Shown here one piece after another: positions 8,513 to 17,022 of a stretch of DNA of 64,000 bases. The position numbers and the translations under genes are program-made. The stretch is from contig JASMLW010000476.1 in the NCBI GenBank assembly GCA_030748485.1, positions 1 to 64,000 of the forward strand, given 5' to 3'. The notes below the pieces were generated by a model. That model was not told where the DNA came from. It worked only from the letters and a program-made list of their open reading frames with translations, and did not search any database. This DNA is from Pirellulaceae bacterium (GTDB lineage Bacteria > Planctomycetota > Planctomycetia > Pirellulales > Pirellulaceae). How positions within the stretch are numbered: position 1 is the first letter of the stretch; each line of letters opens with the position of its first letter.

Positions 8513-8640
8513 CTCAAATTCTCCCTCGCAGGATTTCCGGGACTGCGGAAAAGCGTGCTTTTTCCCAGAAGCCTGATGGACTTCCCAACACTCGGTTGGT
8601 AAAAGAATTGGGCAATCGACAGCCGAAATGCCTCTGAATG

Positions 8641-8696
8641 CACAATATACTTGGCATTTTGGCTTGTCAACCACGATTTTCGTGCAATAATGCCAA
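8641..8696. promoter_or_regulatory. Divergent promoters with overlapping TTGGCATT/AATGCCAA operator
   Basis: Leftward (Pycsar operon): -35 TTGACA at 8670-8665 and -10 TATATT at 8649-8644 (15-bp spacer). Rightward (XRE operon): -35 TTGTCA 8664-8669 and -10 AATAAT 8686-8691 (16 bp). An 8-bp perfect inverted repeat, TTGGCATT (8651-8658) and AATGCCAA (8689-8696), covers both promoters. This is the layout expected for a site bound by the HTH protein encoded immediately to the right. The cyclase leader would then be about 125 nt. Confidence 0.6.
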
Positions 8697-8768
8697 ATGA
8701 GTTGTGCATGTCATGCCGAAGATGCCCAAGGTGTTTGATTGTGTCTCCTACCGAAAGGAGAAGGAAGG

Positions 8769-9953
8769 ATGGCTAAAACGACGAAACGAACCACCAAACG
8801 AACACTTCAGATTGGAACAGCGATTCGCAGCCAGCGAGAGTCGATGCGTATGACGGTCGGCCAGCTTGCGAAGCGGGTCGGCGTTAGCCGCAACACCATC
8901 ACGAACTACGAATCCGGCAAGACCGAGCCGTCTGCGAGTGACTTGGTGCGCTTGAGTGAAGCCCTTGGCTGTCAAGTTGCTGAGCTTCTTGGGATCGGCG
9001 AGATTACGCCGCCACCACGATTCGCATTCCGAGCCCACGTCCCGCTGCGAAAAGACCCGTCCATCATCGTCTCTGCTCGAAAGTACCTGCGTGCCTATGC
9101 AGAGATCGAGGAGATCATGGATTCCCGGCTGTCCGGTCAGCTTCGACGCTTTGTCTGCAACAAGGATGGCCCGCTCAGCGACCGTGACATCGAGGCCGTT
9201 GCGGACACTCTTCGCCAATCCTGCGGACTTCATGACACCGGACCAGAGAACATCGCAAGCATGCTGGAGAGTCTCGGTGTCCGAACTCTTTTTTTCGAGC
9301 ACGACGGGAAGGGGCTGGAAGGGCTGAGCACCATTCAGGGCGACATGGTTCTGGTTCTACTTCGTTTGCGAAGCAGAATCGTCGAACGCACGATCTTCAG
9401 TGCAGCACACGAGCTTGGACACTTGGTGTTGCATCCACAACTCTTTTCGGACAACTCGGAAGAAGTCGCCGACGAGGACAGCAAAAGATACGAGAAAGAG
9501 GCGGATAGCTTTGCTGGCAACTTCTTGGTTCCCAGTGATGAGGTCGTTCGCATTTGGCGAGAAGAGCGGTTGGATCGACTGTCGCTGTTCAATGCGCTCC
9601 TCTTGCTGAAACGCATTTTTCATGTGAGTTTCCATTGCCTGTACCATCGTGTGACCGAGCTTGATTTGACACAGCCAGTGGATAGGCCGATCTTCATCAA
9701 TCAAATCAAGAGGCAGTTGGGAATCACAGGTAAAGCGACGATGGAGGAGCTTGAGCCAGATCCGCTTAACCCTGACATTCTCTACCGTACAACACGATTC
9801 AGTCGTCTCATCCGGTCTGCGTTCTTGCAAGAACTGATTGGCGTGTCCAAAGTGGCCGAGATGTTCCAAGTCACGGTTGATGAGGCAAATGAGATCACCA
9901 GCGGATGGTTGAGGCCACGCTATGAGATGGTGGACGAAGAATGCCCTGTATGA
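8769..9953 (+). CDS. XRE-family HTH regulator fused to ImmA/IrrE metallopeptidase domain
   Basis: 394 residues from an ATG after AAAGGAGAAGGAAGG. A classic XRE helix-turn-helix spans about 14-75 (VGQLAKRVGVSRNTITNYE). The ImmA/IrrE zinc peptidase motif is HELGH at 214-218 with a likely third ligand E244 in EKEADSFAGNFLVP. Such proteins repress mobile-element or toxin genes and cleave a partner repressor on damage or infection. It is divergent from the Pycsar operon across a shared operator and overlaps the PIN-domain gene by 32 bases, so it may control both units. Toxin-antitoxin style pairing is inferred from the overlap. Confidence 0.85.
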   Translation: MAKTTKRTTKRTLQIGTAIRSQRESMRMTVGQLAKRVGVSRNTITNYESGKTEPSASDLVRLSEALGCQVAELLGIGEITPPPRFAFRAHVPLRKDPSIIVSARKYLRAYAEIEEIMDSRLSGQLRRFVCNKDGPLSDRDIEAVADTLRQSCGLHDTGPENIASMLESLGVRTLFFEHDGKGLEGLSTIQGDMVLVLLRLRSRIVERTIFSAAHELGHLVLHPQLFSDNSEEVADEDSKRYEKEADSFAGNFLVPSDEVVRIWREERLDRLSLFNALLLLKRIFHVSFHCLYHRVTELDLTQPVDRPIFINQIKRQLGITGKATMEELEPDPLNPDILYRTTRFSRLIRSAFLQELIGVSKVAEMFQVTVDEANEITSGWLRPRYEMVDEECPV

Positions 9954-10446
9954 CACATGTTCGCTCATCACGCTGGACAAGCTGTTGATCGAACGGCCAG
10001 CGTTGGCTCGACATTTTCCAAAACGGATTCTGGCCTTGGAAAAGAGCTTCTCTGCTGATCAGTTGCGGGAGGAGACCGTTCAACGAATGCAGGATCGAGT
10101 GACACATCAGGAACTTCCACCGACCAATGATCTAGCGACGATTCTAACTTCAGCAGGACTTCCGAAGGCTCTCGCTGAAGTTGACACGCTGATCTACGCT
10201 ACGTCGGTCCATTTCAGTTTGTCAGTTGTGACTGGAGATCGGCAACTTGCACGTGCTGTACGAGATGCTGGGCTTCAGGTCGGCAACATGGCAATGATCC
10301 TGCGTGAACTGGTTCAGTCAAACAAGCTGGCAGCCAGTGGATGTGAGCGACTGCTCAGAGCACTTGCCGACCGAAACGAGTTGCTTTTGGGAAGTCCCTC
10401 ACCAACTTGGGACGAACTTGAACAGCACACGTTTCCCGACCGATGA
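9922..10446 (+). CDS. PIN-like domain protein (putative ribonuclease toxin)
   Basis: 174 residues. A PIN-type acidic set is visible: D11 in ALYDTCSLI, D88 in AEVDTLIYA, D106 in VVTGDRQLARAV. VVTGDRQL followed by a short helix and a hydrophobic strand is typical of PIN nucleases. It overlaps the end of the XRE/ImmA gene by 32 bases and its own stop overlaps the next small ORF as ATGA. A toxin role with the XRE/ImmA protein as partner is likely but unproven. The exact start within the overlap is uncertain. Confidence 0.7.
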   Translation: MRWWTKNALYDTCSLITLDKLLIERPALARHFPKRILALEKSFSADQLREETVQRMQDRVTHQELPPTNDLATILTSAGLPKALAEVDTLIYATSVHFSLSVVTGDRQLARAVRDAGLQVGNMAMILRELVQSNKLAASGCERLLRALADRNELLLGSPSPTWDELEQHTFPDR

Positions 10447-10577
10447 TAGAGTCTCGGGTCCAGCCGGTGTTTGAAAAAGTGAAGTCGCCTCATGCTGTTA
10501 GGCGAGAAACGAAAACACGACCCGCTCGTTCCGGCAAACGCTTCAAGAAGTGTTGTCTCAAGAAAGGCTGCCTTTGA
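10443..10577 (+). CDS. 44-residue SEC-C-like microprotein or remnant
   Basis: ATG overlaps the PIN stop as ATGA and the frame runs 44 codons. It ends in RSGKRFKKCCLKKGCL preceded by AVRRET. This matches the end of SEC-C motifs (VRRE...NDPCPCGSGKKYKKCC) except that the first cysteine pair is gone: the DNA reads CACGACCCG...TTCCGGC, as if about 7 bases covering CPC were deleted. It could be a broken SEC-C tail from another gene copy or a translated three-cysteine peptide. The SEC-C of the E2-like protein lies 4 kb away. Confidence 0.45.
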   Translation: MIESRVQPVFEKVKSPHAVRRETKTRPARSGKRFKKCCLKKGCL

Positions 10578-10620
10578 TGGCGTGAACCGGGAACACTACT
10601 TTTAGGGACTGAACATCGAA

Positions 10621-10657
10621 GGCCCGCTCGGTTCAAGACAACCGAGCGGGCCTTTTT
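10621..10657 (+). terminator. Rho-independent terminator of the XRE-PIN unit
   Basis: GGCCCGCTCGGTT and AACCGAGCGGGCC pair perfectly over 13 bases around a CAAGAC loop (10621-10652), followed by a run of five T. It closes the rightward XRE-PIN-microprotein unit. Confidence 0.9.
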
Positions 10658-10685
10658 GCATTTGGGAGTGTGAACGAAGTTAGTC

Positions 10686-10826
10686 ATGGAAGCAGTCGAA
10701 GTGCATCTGATCACCGACAGCGGCAAGACTGAATTCCACGGTGAGCCGACCGACACCTGCTTGGCGATTGGACCAGGCGAGGCTGACAAGATCGACGAAA
10801 TCACCGGCCATTTGCAGTTGTTGTAG
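10686..10826 (+). CDS. Small acidic hypothetical protein (46 aa)
   Basis: ATG-started frame of 46 codons beginning MEAVEVHLITDSGKTEFHGE and ending GHLQLL, just downstream of the terminator. Its composition looks protein-like, with no homology that I can name. It overlaps a GTG-initiated extension of the following ankyrin gene, so only one of the two is likely translated in that stretch; I favour this small ORF followed by the ankyrin gene from a TTG. Confidence 0.35.
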   Translation: MEAVEVHLITDSGKTEFHGEPTDTCLAIGPGEADKIDEITGHLQLL

Positions 10827-10875
10827 GAAGCCTCGATGTTTGTTCGGCACGGCCGATGAATTGGAGACGAATGAC

Positions 10876-12576
10876 TTGAACATCCACTCATACGCATCGG
10901 TCGGTGATTGCAGCGGAGTTCGGGAAGAGCTTGAGAACGGCGTGCCCGTTGATGCCCGAGACTATCAAGCCTTCACTCCGCTGGCACATGCGGCCCGTGG
11001 CTCTGACGCCGGTGAAGAGATAATTCGGCTGCTGGTGGATTCTGGAGCCGATGTCAACGCAGTCGTTGACAACTCCAGCGAGTGCCCGCTGGGACTCGCC
11101 GCATGTTCGGGCGACTTGAGGAAAGCACAAATCCTCTTCGATGCCGGGGCGGACATCAACTTGGTGTTGCCCAAGGGTTATACGGTCTTGATCAAAGTCA
11201 TGTATGCTCTTCACGACGACGAGATGCTCATTCCGGTTGCTGCCTTCTTGGTGCAGAACGGAGCCGAGATCAACTGTGAAACCGAATACGGCGAGTCGCC
11301 TCTCAACGTCGCTTCACGGCTGGGACGTTTCGATGCAGTCAAACTCCTTCTCGATGCTGGAGGAGATCCAACTCCGCTGGGGTGGACGGAGTTGATGAAG
11401 GCGATTGCCTGGGGCAGTTGTGACGACGTGAAAGCTCAACTGTGCGGGAAGGGAGAACTCGAACACCGAGACAGATGCGACCGCACGCCTTGGTTGCTGG
11501 CAGCATTCGTCGGCGAGCTTGAAAAGGCGAAGTTGGTTTTCTCCGCGGGGGCGAGTTTGGACGACCGTAGCCGACGTGGAGATACCGCTCTGACGTACTG
11601 TGCTGCCCGAGGCCATGCCGACTTGCTTCAATGGTTGATCGAGATCGGTGCGGACATCGAAGTAGCGGATGACGCCCGCAATACGGCGTTGATGCTCGCT
11701 TCCCAAGAGGGACAGACGACATGTGTTGAACTTCTGCTGAAAGCCAGTGCCGATCCCAGTCGCAAGAACGAATACGACAAGAATGCGATGTCCCTCGCCT
11801 CCAACGAGCCAATTATGCGGTTGCTGGAGAAAGCGGGAGAGGACATTGGTGACATCAACAAAAAAGCGAAGCGCACGCTAACCGGTTTGCACGATGGCGA
11901 ATCCTTGAAAGTCAGCAAGGCTGAATACGGGGCCGGGAAACGTCCACGGTTCGGCAAGTCAAATCCAGAGTTGATGGACATTCCCTTCTGGAAAGAGATG
12001 GCGCGGGCGGGGATCGCTGCCTATCAGGGGAAAGCCCAGTTCGGCGACGAGAACGACATGTCGGAACCCGCATGGTGTTTTAGCCGCTTTGGGATGTCAT
12101 TCACAGAATTGCCCGATGGCAGAATCGTCCAGATCGGCGGCGAGCACGAAGACTTCTACGATCCTGATTTCTGCATCTACAACGATGTCATCGTTCACGA
12201 GAGGTCGGGAAAGTTCCAGATTATGGGCTATCCAAAAGACGTGTTCCCGCCGACCGACTTCCATTCGGCAACGCACATCGATGGATTCATCTACATCGTC
12301 GGAGGTTTGGGCTACCACGGTTCGAGGCGGTTTGGGGTCACGCCGATCTACCGCTTGAATTGCCGTACATGGAAGATTGAAGCGGTCGAGTCAAGCGGTG
12401 ACAACCCCGGCTGGATCTTCGAGCACAAGGCACGTTTGGACGAACCCGGATCTCTCGTGGTTTCGGGCGGAAAAACTGGCACGGAGATCGGCGGGGAGGA
12501 ACAGCACGCTGAGAATGACGACGAATTCCACTTGGACCTTGCGAAGATGATCTGGACTAGGGTGAAAGCAAAATGA
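10876..12576 (+). CDS. Ankyrin-repeat protein with C-terminal kelch-like domain
   Basis: About 566 residues if started at TTG 10876 (GGAG nine bases upstream); a GTG at 10741 is the only longer alternative. The first 330 residues contain about nine ankyrin repeats with the usual TALxxAAxxGH and LLLxxGADxN patterns. The C-terminal 180 residues contain kelch-like strands (RIVQIGGEHEDF, GFIYIVGGLGYHG, GSLVVSGGKTG), suggesting a partial beta-propeller. No signal peptide is visible, so it is probably cytoplasmic and mediates protein contacts. It lies in the defence island, but a defence role is only positional inference. The next ORF overlaps its stop as ATGA. Confidence 0.7.
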   Translation: MNIHSYASVGDCSGVREELENGVPVDARDYQAFTPLAHAARGSDAGEEIIRLLVDSGADVNAVVDNSSECPLGLAACSGDLRKAQILFDAGADINLVLPKGYTVLIKVMYALHDDEMLIPVAAFLVQNGAEINCETEYGESPLNVASRLGRFDAVKLLLDAGGDPTPLGWTELMKAIAWGSCDDVKAQLCGKGELEHRDRCDRTPWLLAAFVGELEKAKLVFSAGASLDDRSRRGDTALTYCAARGHADLLQWLIEIGADIEVADDARNTALMLASQEGQTTCVELLLKASADPSRKNEYDKNAMSLASNEPIMRLLEKAGEDIGDINKKAKRTLTGLHDGESLKVSKAEYGAGKRPRFGKSNPELMDIPFWKEMARAGIAAYQGKAQFGDENDMSEPAWCFSRFGMSFTELPDGRIVQIGGEHEDFYDPDFCIYNDVIVHERSGKFQIMGYPKDVFPPTDFHSATHIDGFIYIVGGLGYHGSRRFGVTPIYRLNCRTWKIEAVESSGDNPGWIFEHKARLDEPGSLVVSGGKTGTEIGGEEQHAENDDEFHLDLAKMIWTRVKAK

Positions 12577-12767
12577 CTCCACGCATAAACCTGATTGTCA
12601 TTAGTTCGCTCGAGCCAAGACGGATGGTCGTTTTCTACGAGTCCCTCGACATTCGTTTCCGAGAGGAACAACATGGGAGAGGCCCCGTGCATTGGGCGGC
12701 TGATCTTGATGGCCTTGTGCTGGAAGTGTACCCGGCTCAGTCATTTCGATTCGCACGTTTTGACTGA
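12573..12767 (+). pseudogene. Truncated glyoxalase/bleomycin-resistance (VOC) protein fragment
   Basis: 64 codons beginning MTPRINLIVISSLEPRRMVV, which is the opening strand-helix of VOC-fold glyoxalase-like proteins, and reaching GPVHWAADLDGLVLEVYP. Intact relatives are roughly 120 residues, so only the first half remains before an early stop. ATGA overlap with the ankyrin gene could still allow translation. Functional activity is unlikely. Confidence 0.5.
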
Positions 12768-12823
12768 GATGAGCAGGCCGTGGTGCCCTTGTACGTAGGC
12801 CCTGAAACGAGAAGACTTTGGTC

Positions 12824-13079
12824 ATGGCAACCCAAGAACAAATCGATAACTTTTATCGCTTTGCAACCGAGCAACTGCGGCAACGGCGGCTCTGAGAAGA
12901 CCGTGGACGAGTTGTATGACCAATGGCGATTCGAGAACCTCGGCCCCGATGAGGTCGTTGAAAACGTGGCCGCGATTCAGGCCTCAATCGACGATATGAA
13001 TCGTGGCGAGACGGGACGCGATGCCGCCGATGTCATTCGAGAGCTGCGAGACGAGTTGGACCTTCCCCCAGCCGAATGA
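12824..13079 (+). pseudogene. Frameshifted small antitoxin-like gene (ParD-like position)
   Basis: ATG 12824 opens MATQEQIDNFYRFATEQLR and reaches a stop at about 12892. In the adjacent frame the sequence continues NGGSEKTVDELYDQWRFEN...RELRDELDLPPAE to 13079. One extra base around 12881-12886 (CGGCAACGG instead of CGGAACGG) explains the break; reconstruction gives an 84-residue protein. Its end overlaps the start of a ParE-like fragment as ATGA, the usual antitoxin-toxin arrangement. Antitoxin identity rests on that context. Confidence 0.5.
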
Positions 13080-13153
13080 AACGTCGCGTAAAGAACCTCC
13101 CACGAGCTGAAGCCGACATCCGGAGCATAACTCGCTACATCTGTTCTCCTTGA
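13076..13153 (+). pseudogene. Truncated ParE/RelE-family toxin fragment
   Basis: 25 codons, MKRRVKNLPRAEADIRSITR then YICSP and stop. This is the characteristic N-terminus of ParE toxins (xRAExDxxxIxxYI). The remaining 70 or so residues are absent. It follows the frameshifted antitoxin-like gene with a 4-base ATGA overlap, so both halves of an ancestral toxin-antitoxin pair are dead. Confidence 0.55.
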
Positions 13154-13163
13154 CCCATGACTC

Positions 13164-13394
13164 ATGACCCATCCCTACCTATACGTTGGACCGGTCGAGA
13201 TTGCCGACGGTGTTCATGGCGACCGGGGTGGATTCGTTGTTGATTCGATGGAGAAGGTCCAGAGCGTTCTTCGCTCAATGGACGGCTATCGTTGCGGAGA
13301 GAGCTTCACTATCACTTTGTCGTCAAGGATGATTGGTACGTGTGCGAGGTCTGCCAGTCGCCGCTTTCCAAGCGATGGAACTTTGACTGACTGA
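13164..13394 (+). pseudogene. Small hypothetical gene, probably frameshifted
   Basis: ATG frame starting MTHPYLYVGPVEIADGVHGD. After about residue 45 the reading frame becomes arginine/serine-rich, while the neighbouring frame from about 13300 gives HYHFVVKDDWYVCEVCQSPL ending at a TGA at 13388-13390. The second part, with a CxxC pair, looks like the true C-terminus. An indel near 13290-13300 would join them. No family recognised. Confidence 0.35.
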
Positions 13395-13606
13395 TACTAT
13401 CGCTTTACGACCTGTTGATTTCCGTCGTAGCAGATGGCCTTCTGCCGTCCGGCTTACCTTCACGAATGGCTTGTGATGGCGAGTGGTTTGTTATCGAAGC
13501 GCGGAAGCTGCTAGCACGATGGATTGGCTTCTATCTTTGTCGATCGGCGGCCAACCGGTAGAATCCCCGCGACCTTTGTCCGCCATCGTATGGAAGGGAG
13601 TCCGCG

Positions 13607-16600
13607 ATGCGAAACGACGATGATGGGCGTGCGCCTAAAAGGCGGCGGTGGTGGATCCTCGCCATTGCCCTCGCAGTGCTGCTGTGGTTCTTGCCGACGC
13701 TGGTTGCGCACACTCCGCTCCGCGACAGAGCGCTGGCCGCTGTTAGAAGTCAGATCGCCGGCGACCTAACGGTTGGGTCGGTGAAACTCGGCTGGTTCTC
13801 AGCGGTCGTCGTTCGCGAAATCGAAATCGTTGATGAGCAGCAGCGAGTTGCTGCGCGAGTTTCCGAACTGTCGACCTCAGAGACGTTGCTGACGTTGTTG
13901 CTCAACCGGCGGCCAGCGGGGACGATTACGCTCAAGCAGCCGCGAATTCGCGTCATCGTTGATGGGCCGGAGACGAACTGGGAACAGATCGTCGCGCCGA
14001 TTCTGAAAGCTCCCAGTTCGGAAGAGTCGACCGTCGTCTCGGCGGAGTGGGAAGACGGGTACGTTGAAGTCACGACGGGCGACGCCCGCGAAGTCTGGAA
14101 GATGGAGGGGCTGAAAGGAGCCGCATCCATCGACACCGGCGCGGGCGAGCTCTCATTGACGACGAGCGGAGTGGATACTGCGTTTCGGGTCGAAGCCAAC
14201 GCCGCGTGGTCTGAGCGGAGCGGCAAACTGAATCTGCAGATGACGGAAGCTCCTCTGGCCGTGACGGACGCGCTATCGCGGCGCTTCGACGTGGATTTCG
14301 CCGCCGACGGTAAGGTGACACTGAACGGTCATTTGGATTGGAGCCCGGCGTCGACTCGAGCGACGATTGAAAAACTGGTTATTGCCGACTTGGATGTTAC
14401 TGCTCCCGTTCTGCGGGGCGACCGGCTGCGGGCCGATGAAATCGCCATGCAGGGCGTCTCGTCATACGCAAACGGTCGCTTTGAAATCGCCGATTGGATG
14501 GTGACGTCCGAATGGGGAGAAGCGACGGGTTCGGGATCGGTTGCGGTGGCCGACCTGCAGCCGTCAACCTGGTGGCGGGCGGCGGAGGGTGAGGCGAAAG
14601 TCGCCGTCGACTTCGCTCGACTCTCACGCATGCTTCCGCGGACGCTGCGGATGCGGGAGGGAGTCGTCTTGGATCGCGGTGTCCTGCGCGCTCAGGCGAC
14701 CGCCGTGCGGGGCGACGCGTATTCCTGGCGGATGTCGGCCGGAACATCTTCGATATCCGCGACGTTGCCTTCCGGTCGACGAGTAGCTTGGAGTCCGGTG
14801 CAGGCGGACGTCGATGTCGTCCGCGACGCTCGCGGCTGGCGCGTCTCGAACGCCACCTGCAAGTCGGATTATTTTGAATTGCAAGCGCGGGGCGACGCGA
14901 CGCTGACCACGGTGACCGCCCGCGGCAACCTGGACCGTTTCGCCAAAGACGTCAATCAAGTCGCCGACCTCGGCGAGGTTGAGGTGGGCGGTGAGCTGCA
15001 GTTTACGGGTCACTTTCGGCCCTCGCCGGATAACGGTTGGGCGGCGGCGGGCGATTTGCATCTCAGCCAGTTCGTAGTCGCTCTGCCCAAGTGGCGGCCG
15101 ATTCGCGAGCCGCAACTTAAACTGGACTACAACGTCTCGACCTCGTCCGGTGAAAGCGGCGGGCTGCAACTGAACTCCGCGACAGTCAACCTGAACGCGG
15201 GCGGCGACCAACTCTCCGTCACAATGGACGAGCCCGCGCAGAACCGCGAACAATCCGACCTGCACTTGAGGCTCTCGGGCGAATTGAGTTCCTGGCTCGC
15301 TCGCGCTCAAGCCGTGTTGCCCAATCACGCCTGGCGAGGCTCGGGCGCGGTGGATGTCGAGCTGACCTGCGCCGTGACGGGCCAGTCGATCGCTGTGCAG
15401 GAAGCGGACCTGCAGCTGGAGCAGGCCGTCATCCATGGCCCCGGCTTGACGATCGATGAGCCGCGGATTCTGTTAGCGCTCCGCGGCGTTTGGGACGGTC
15501 AACAGCGTCATTGGCGAGGCGACAATCTATCGCTGCAAACATCGGCGGCGGCCCTCGGATCCCGCGACTACCAAGTGGCGCTCGCCGATGCTCCCACCGC
15601 AATCGGGCTGTTTCAGGTTCGCGGCGATTGGGAGCGGTTGACGCGCTGGCTCGATCAACCGCCGGCCGCGCGGGTGGCGGGCGGATTCACGGGGACCGTC
15701 GCCCTGGAACAACAGGGCGATGCTGTCGCCGTGGAATGGTCGACGGACCACGAGGACCTTGTCGTATTCTCGAAGCAGGCGGACGGTGGAGCAACTCGTC
15801 AAGCGACCGCGCCGCGGGCGACGCCGTTGTGGGAAGAGCCGCACGTTTCCGTTAAGGGGCGCGGGCAATGGCGTCCCGCTGAAGGCTCCTGGCGGTGGGA
15901 GCAACTGGAGGTGTCCACGAATTGGCTGCAGGTCTCCGCCACCGGCCAGGTCGCCTCGACGCCCGCCGCGACCGTCGATGTTCGCGGACAACTGGTGTGC
16001 GATTGGCGGCTGGCGTCTCGGCGCCTCGAGCCGTTGTTCCGTTCGCCGGTCCAATTTGAAGGGCAAGGCGCGTGGCCTTTTCAATTGAAGTACGCCGCCG
16101 CCGACGGTAGCCGCGCCGACGGAGCAGCCGCGATCGACTGCCAAGCCGAGTTTGGCTGGGAGCGAGCGCAATTCCAAGGACTGGAATTTGGCGCGGCGCA
16201 TGTCAGCGCTCGTTATGACGGCGGAAGAGCCGCGATTCAACCGTTGGACGTCGCCGTGGGAAAGGATGGAAAACTGCATCTGGAACCCACCCTCTGGACG
16301 AAGGCCTCCGGTAACGTCTTGCAGATTGGCGAGCGGTCGAGCCTGCAACGCGTTCACATGACGCCCGAGATGTGCACGCATTGGCTGAAGTATGTGGCTC
16401 CACCACTGGCCGATGCGACGCGCGTGGAGGGACAACTCACGGTCGAGTTGGCGGAAGACCTCCTCGCCCCACTTCACGATTGGGGCGGCTCCCAGGGCAA
16501 GGGTGTGCTCACCATTCATCGCGCTCGCGTCGGCCCCAGCGCGATAACGGCTCCCGTTCTGCAAGCTTGCCAAGTGATGCTGTCGATCGCCGATCCGGCC

Positions 16601-17005
16601 ACCGCCAGCCGGCTCAAACTCTCCCGAGACACCTGGCTCGACCTGCCGACTCAGGATGTGCCATTCGACGTTCGCGATCGACGAGTCTATCATCAAGGAG
16701 TCGTGGTTCGGCTCGGCGAAGTCGAACTCAGGTCGCGGGGGTCCGTCGGACTGGACGACGAATCTCTCGACCTGGTGATCGGAGTGCCCGTTCGCGATCG
16801 CTGGATTAAGAACCTACCCGTGCTCGCCGGCATCGCTGGGAAGCAAGTCGAGTTGCGAGTCAACGGGACCTTTCGCGATCCCGGCGTGGACGAGCGAGTG
16901 TTTCGCGACCTGTTGAAGAAGTCCGGAACCGAGGCGGCGCGCGAAGCAGCTGGGCGATTCCTCTTCGATCAACTCGACAAGCTGATCAAGCCGCCGCGCA
17001 ATTGA
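13607..17005 (+). CDS. Large AsmA/DUF748-like membrane-anchored protein
   Basis: 1132 residues from an ATG 8 bases after GGAGT. A basic N-terminus precedes a transmembrane segment (WWILAIALAVLLWFLPTLVA), then TPLRDRALAAVRSQIAGDLTVGSVKLGW, the hallmark opening of AsmA-like proteins. The rest is a long series of beta-strand-rich blocks, and the C-terminus LDLVIGVPVRDRWIKNLPVL...VNGTFRDPG matches the AsmA-2/TamB-like end. Such proteins bridge inner and outer membranes and are proposed lipid carriers or assembly factors. The stop overlaps a TTG of the next gene; the two may be co-transcribed. Confidence 0.7.
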   Translation: MRNDDDGRAPKRRRWWILAIALAVLLWFLPTLVAHTPLRDRALAAVRSQIAGDLTVGSVKLGWFSAVVVREIEIVDEQQRVAARVSELSTSETLLTLLLNRRPAGTITLKQPRIRVIVDGPETNWEQIVAPILKAPSSEESTVVSAEWEDGYVEVTTGDAREVWKMEGLKGAASIDTGAGELSLTTSGVDTAFRVEANAAWSERSGKLNLQMTEAPLAVTDALSRRFDVDFAADGKVTLNGHLDWSPASTRATIEKLVIADLDVTAPVLRGDRLRADEIAMQGVSSYANGRFEIADWMVTSEWGEATGSGSVAVADLQPSTWWRAAEGEAKVAVDFARLSRMLPRTLRMREGVVLDRGVLRAQATAVRGDAYSWRMSAGTSSISATLPSGRRVAWSPVQADVDVVRDARGWRVSNATCKSDYFELQARGDATLTTVTARGNLDRFAKDVNQVADLGEVEVGGELQFTGHFRPSPDNGWAAAGDLHLSQFVVALPKWRPIREPQLKLDYNVSTSSGESGGLQLNSATVNLNAGGDQLSVTMDEPAQNREQSDLHLRLSGELSSWLARAQAVLPNHAWRGSGAVDVELTCAVTGQSIAVQEADLQLEQAVIHGPGLTIDEPRILLALRGVWDGQQRHWRGDNLSLQTSAAALGSRDYQVALADAPTAIGLFQVRGDWERLTRWLDQPPAARVAGGFTGTVALEQQGDAVAVEWSTDHEDLVVFSKQADGGATRQATAPRATPLWEEPHVSVKGRGQWRPAEGSWRWEQLEVSTNWLQVSATGQVASTPAATVDVRGQLVCDWRLASRRLEPLFRSPVQFEGQGAWPFQLKYAAADGSRADGAAAIDCQAEFGWERAQFQGLEFGAAHVSARYDGGRAAIQPLDVAVGKDGKLHLEPTLWTKASGNVLQIGERSSLQRVHMTPEMCTHWLKYVAPPLADATRVEGQLTVELAEDLLAPLHDWGGSQGKGVLTIHRARVGPSAITAPVLQACQVMLSIADPATASRLKLSRDTWLDLPTQDVPFDVRDRRVYHQGVVVRLGEVELRSRGSVGLDDESLDLVIGVPVRDRWIKNLPVLAGIAGKQVELRVNGTFRDPGVDERVFRDLLKKSGTEAAREAAGRFLFDQLDKLIKPPRN

Positions 17006-17022
17006 AAGTTCCGCGAACCGCT

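Noticed and set aside
6947-8674. Longer cyclase start 54 codons upstream
   Set aside because: That start lies upstream of the predicted promoter and lacks a Shine-Dalgarno, whereas the ATG at 8512 has GAGGGAG.
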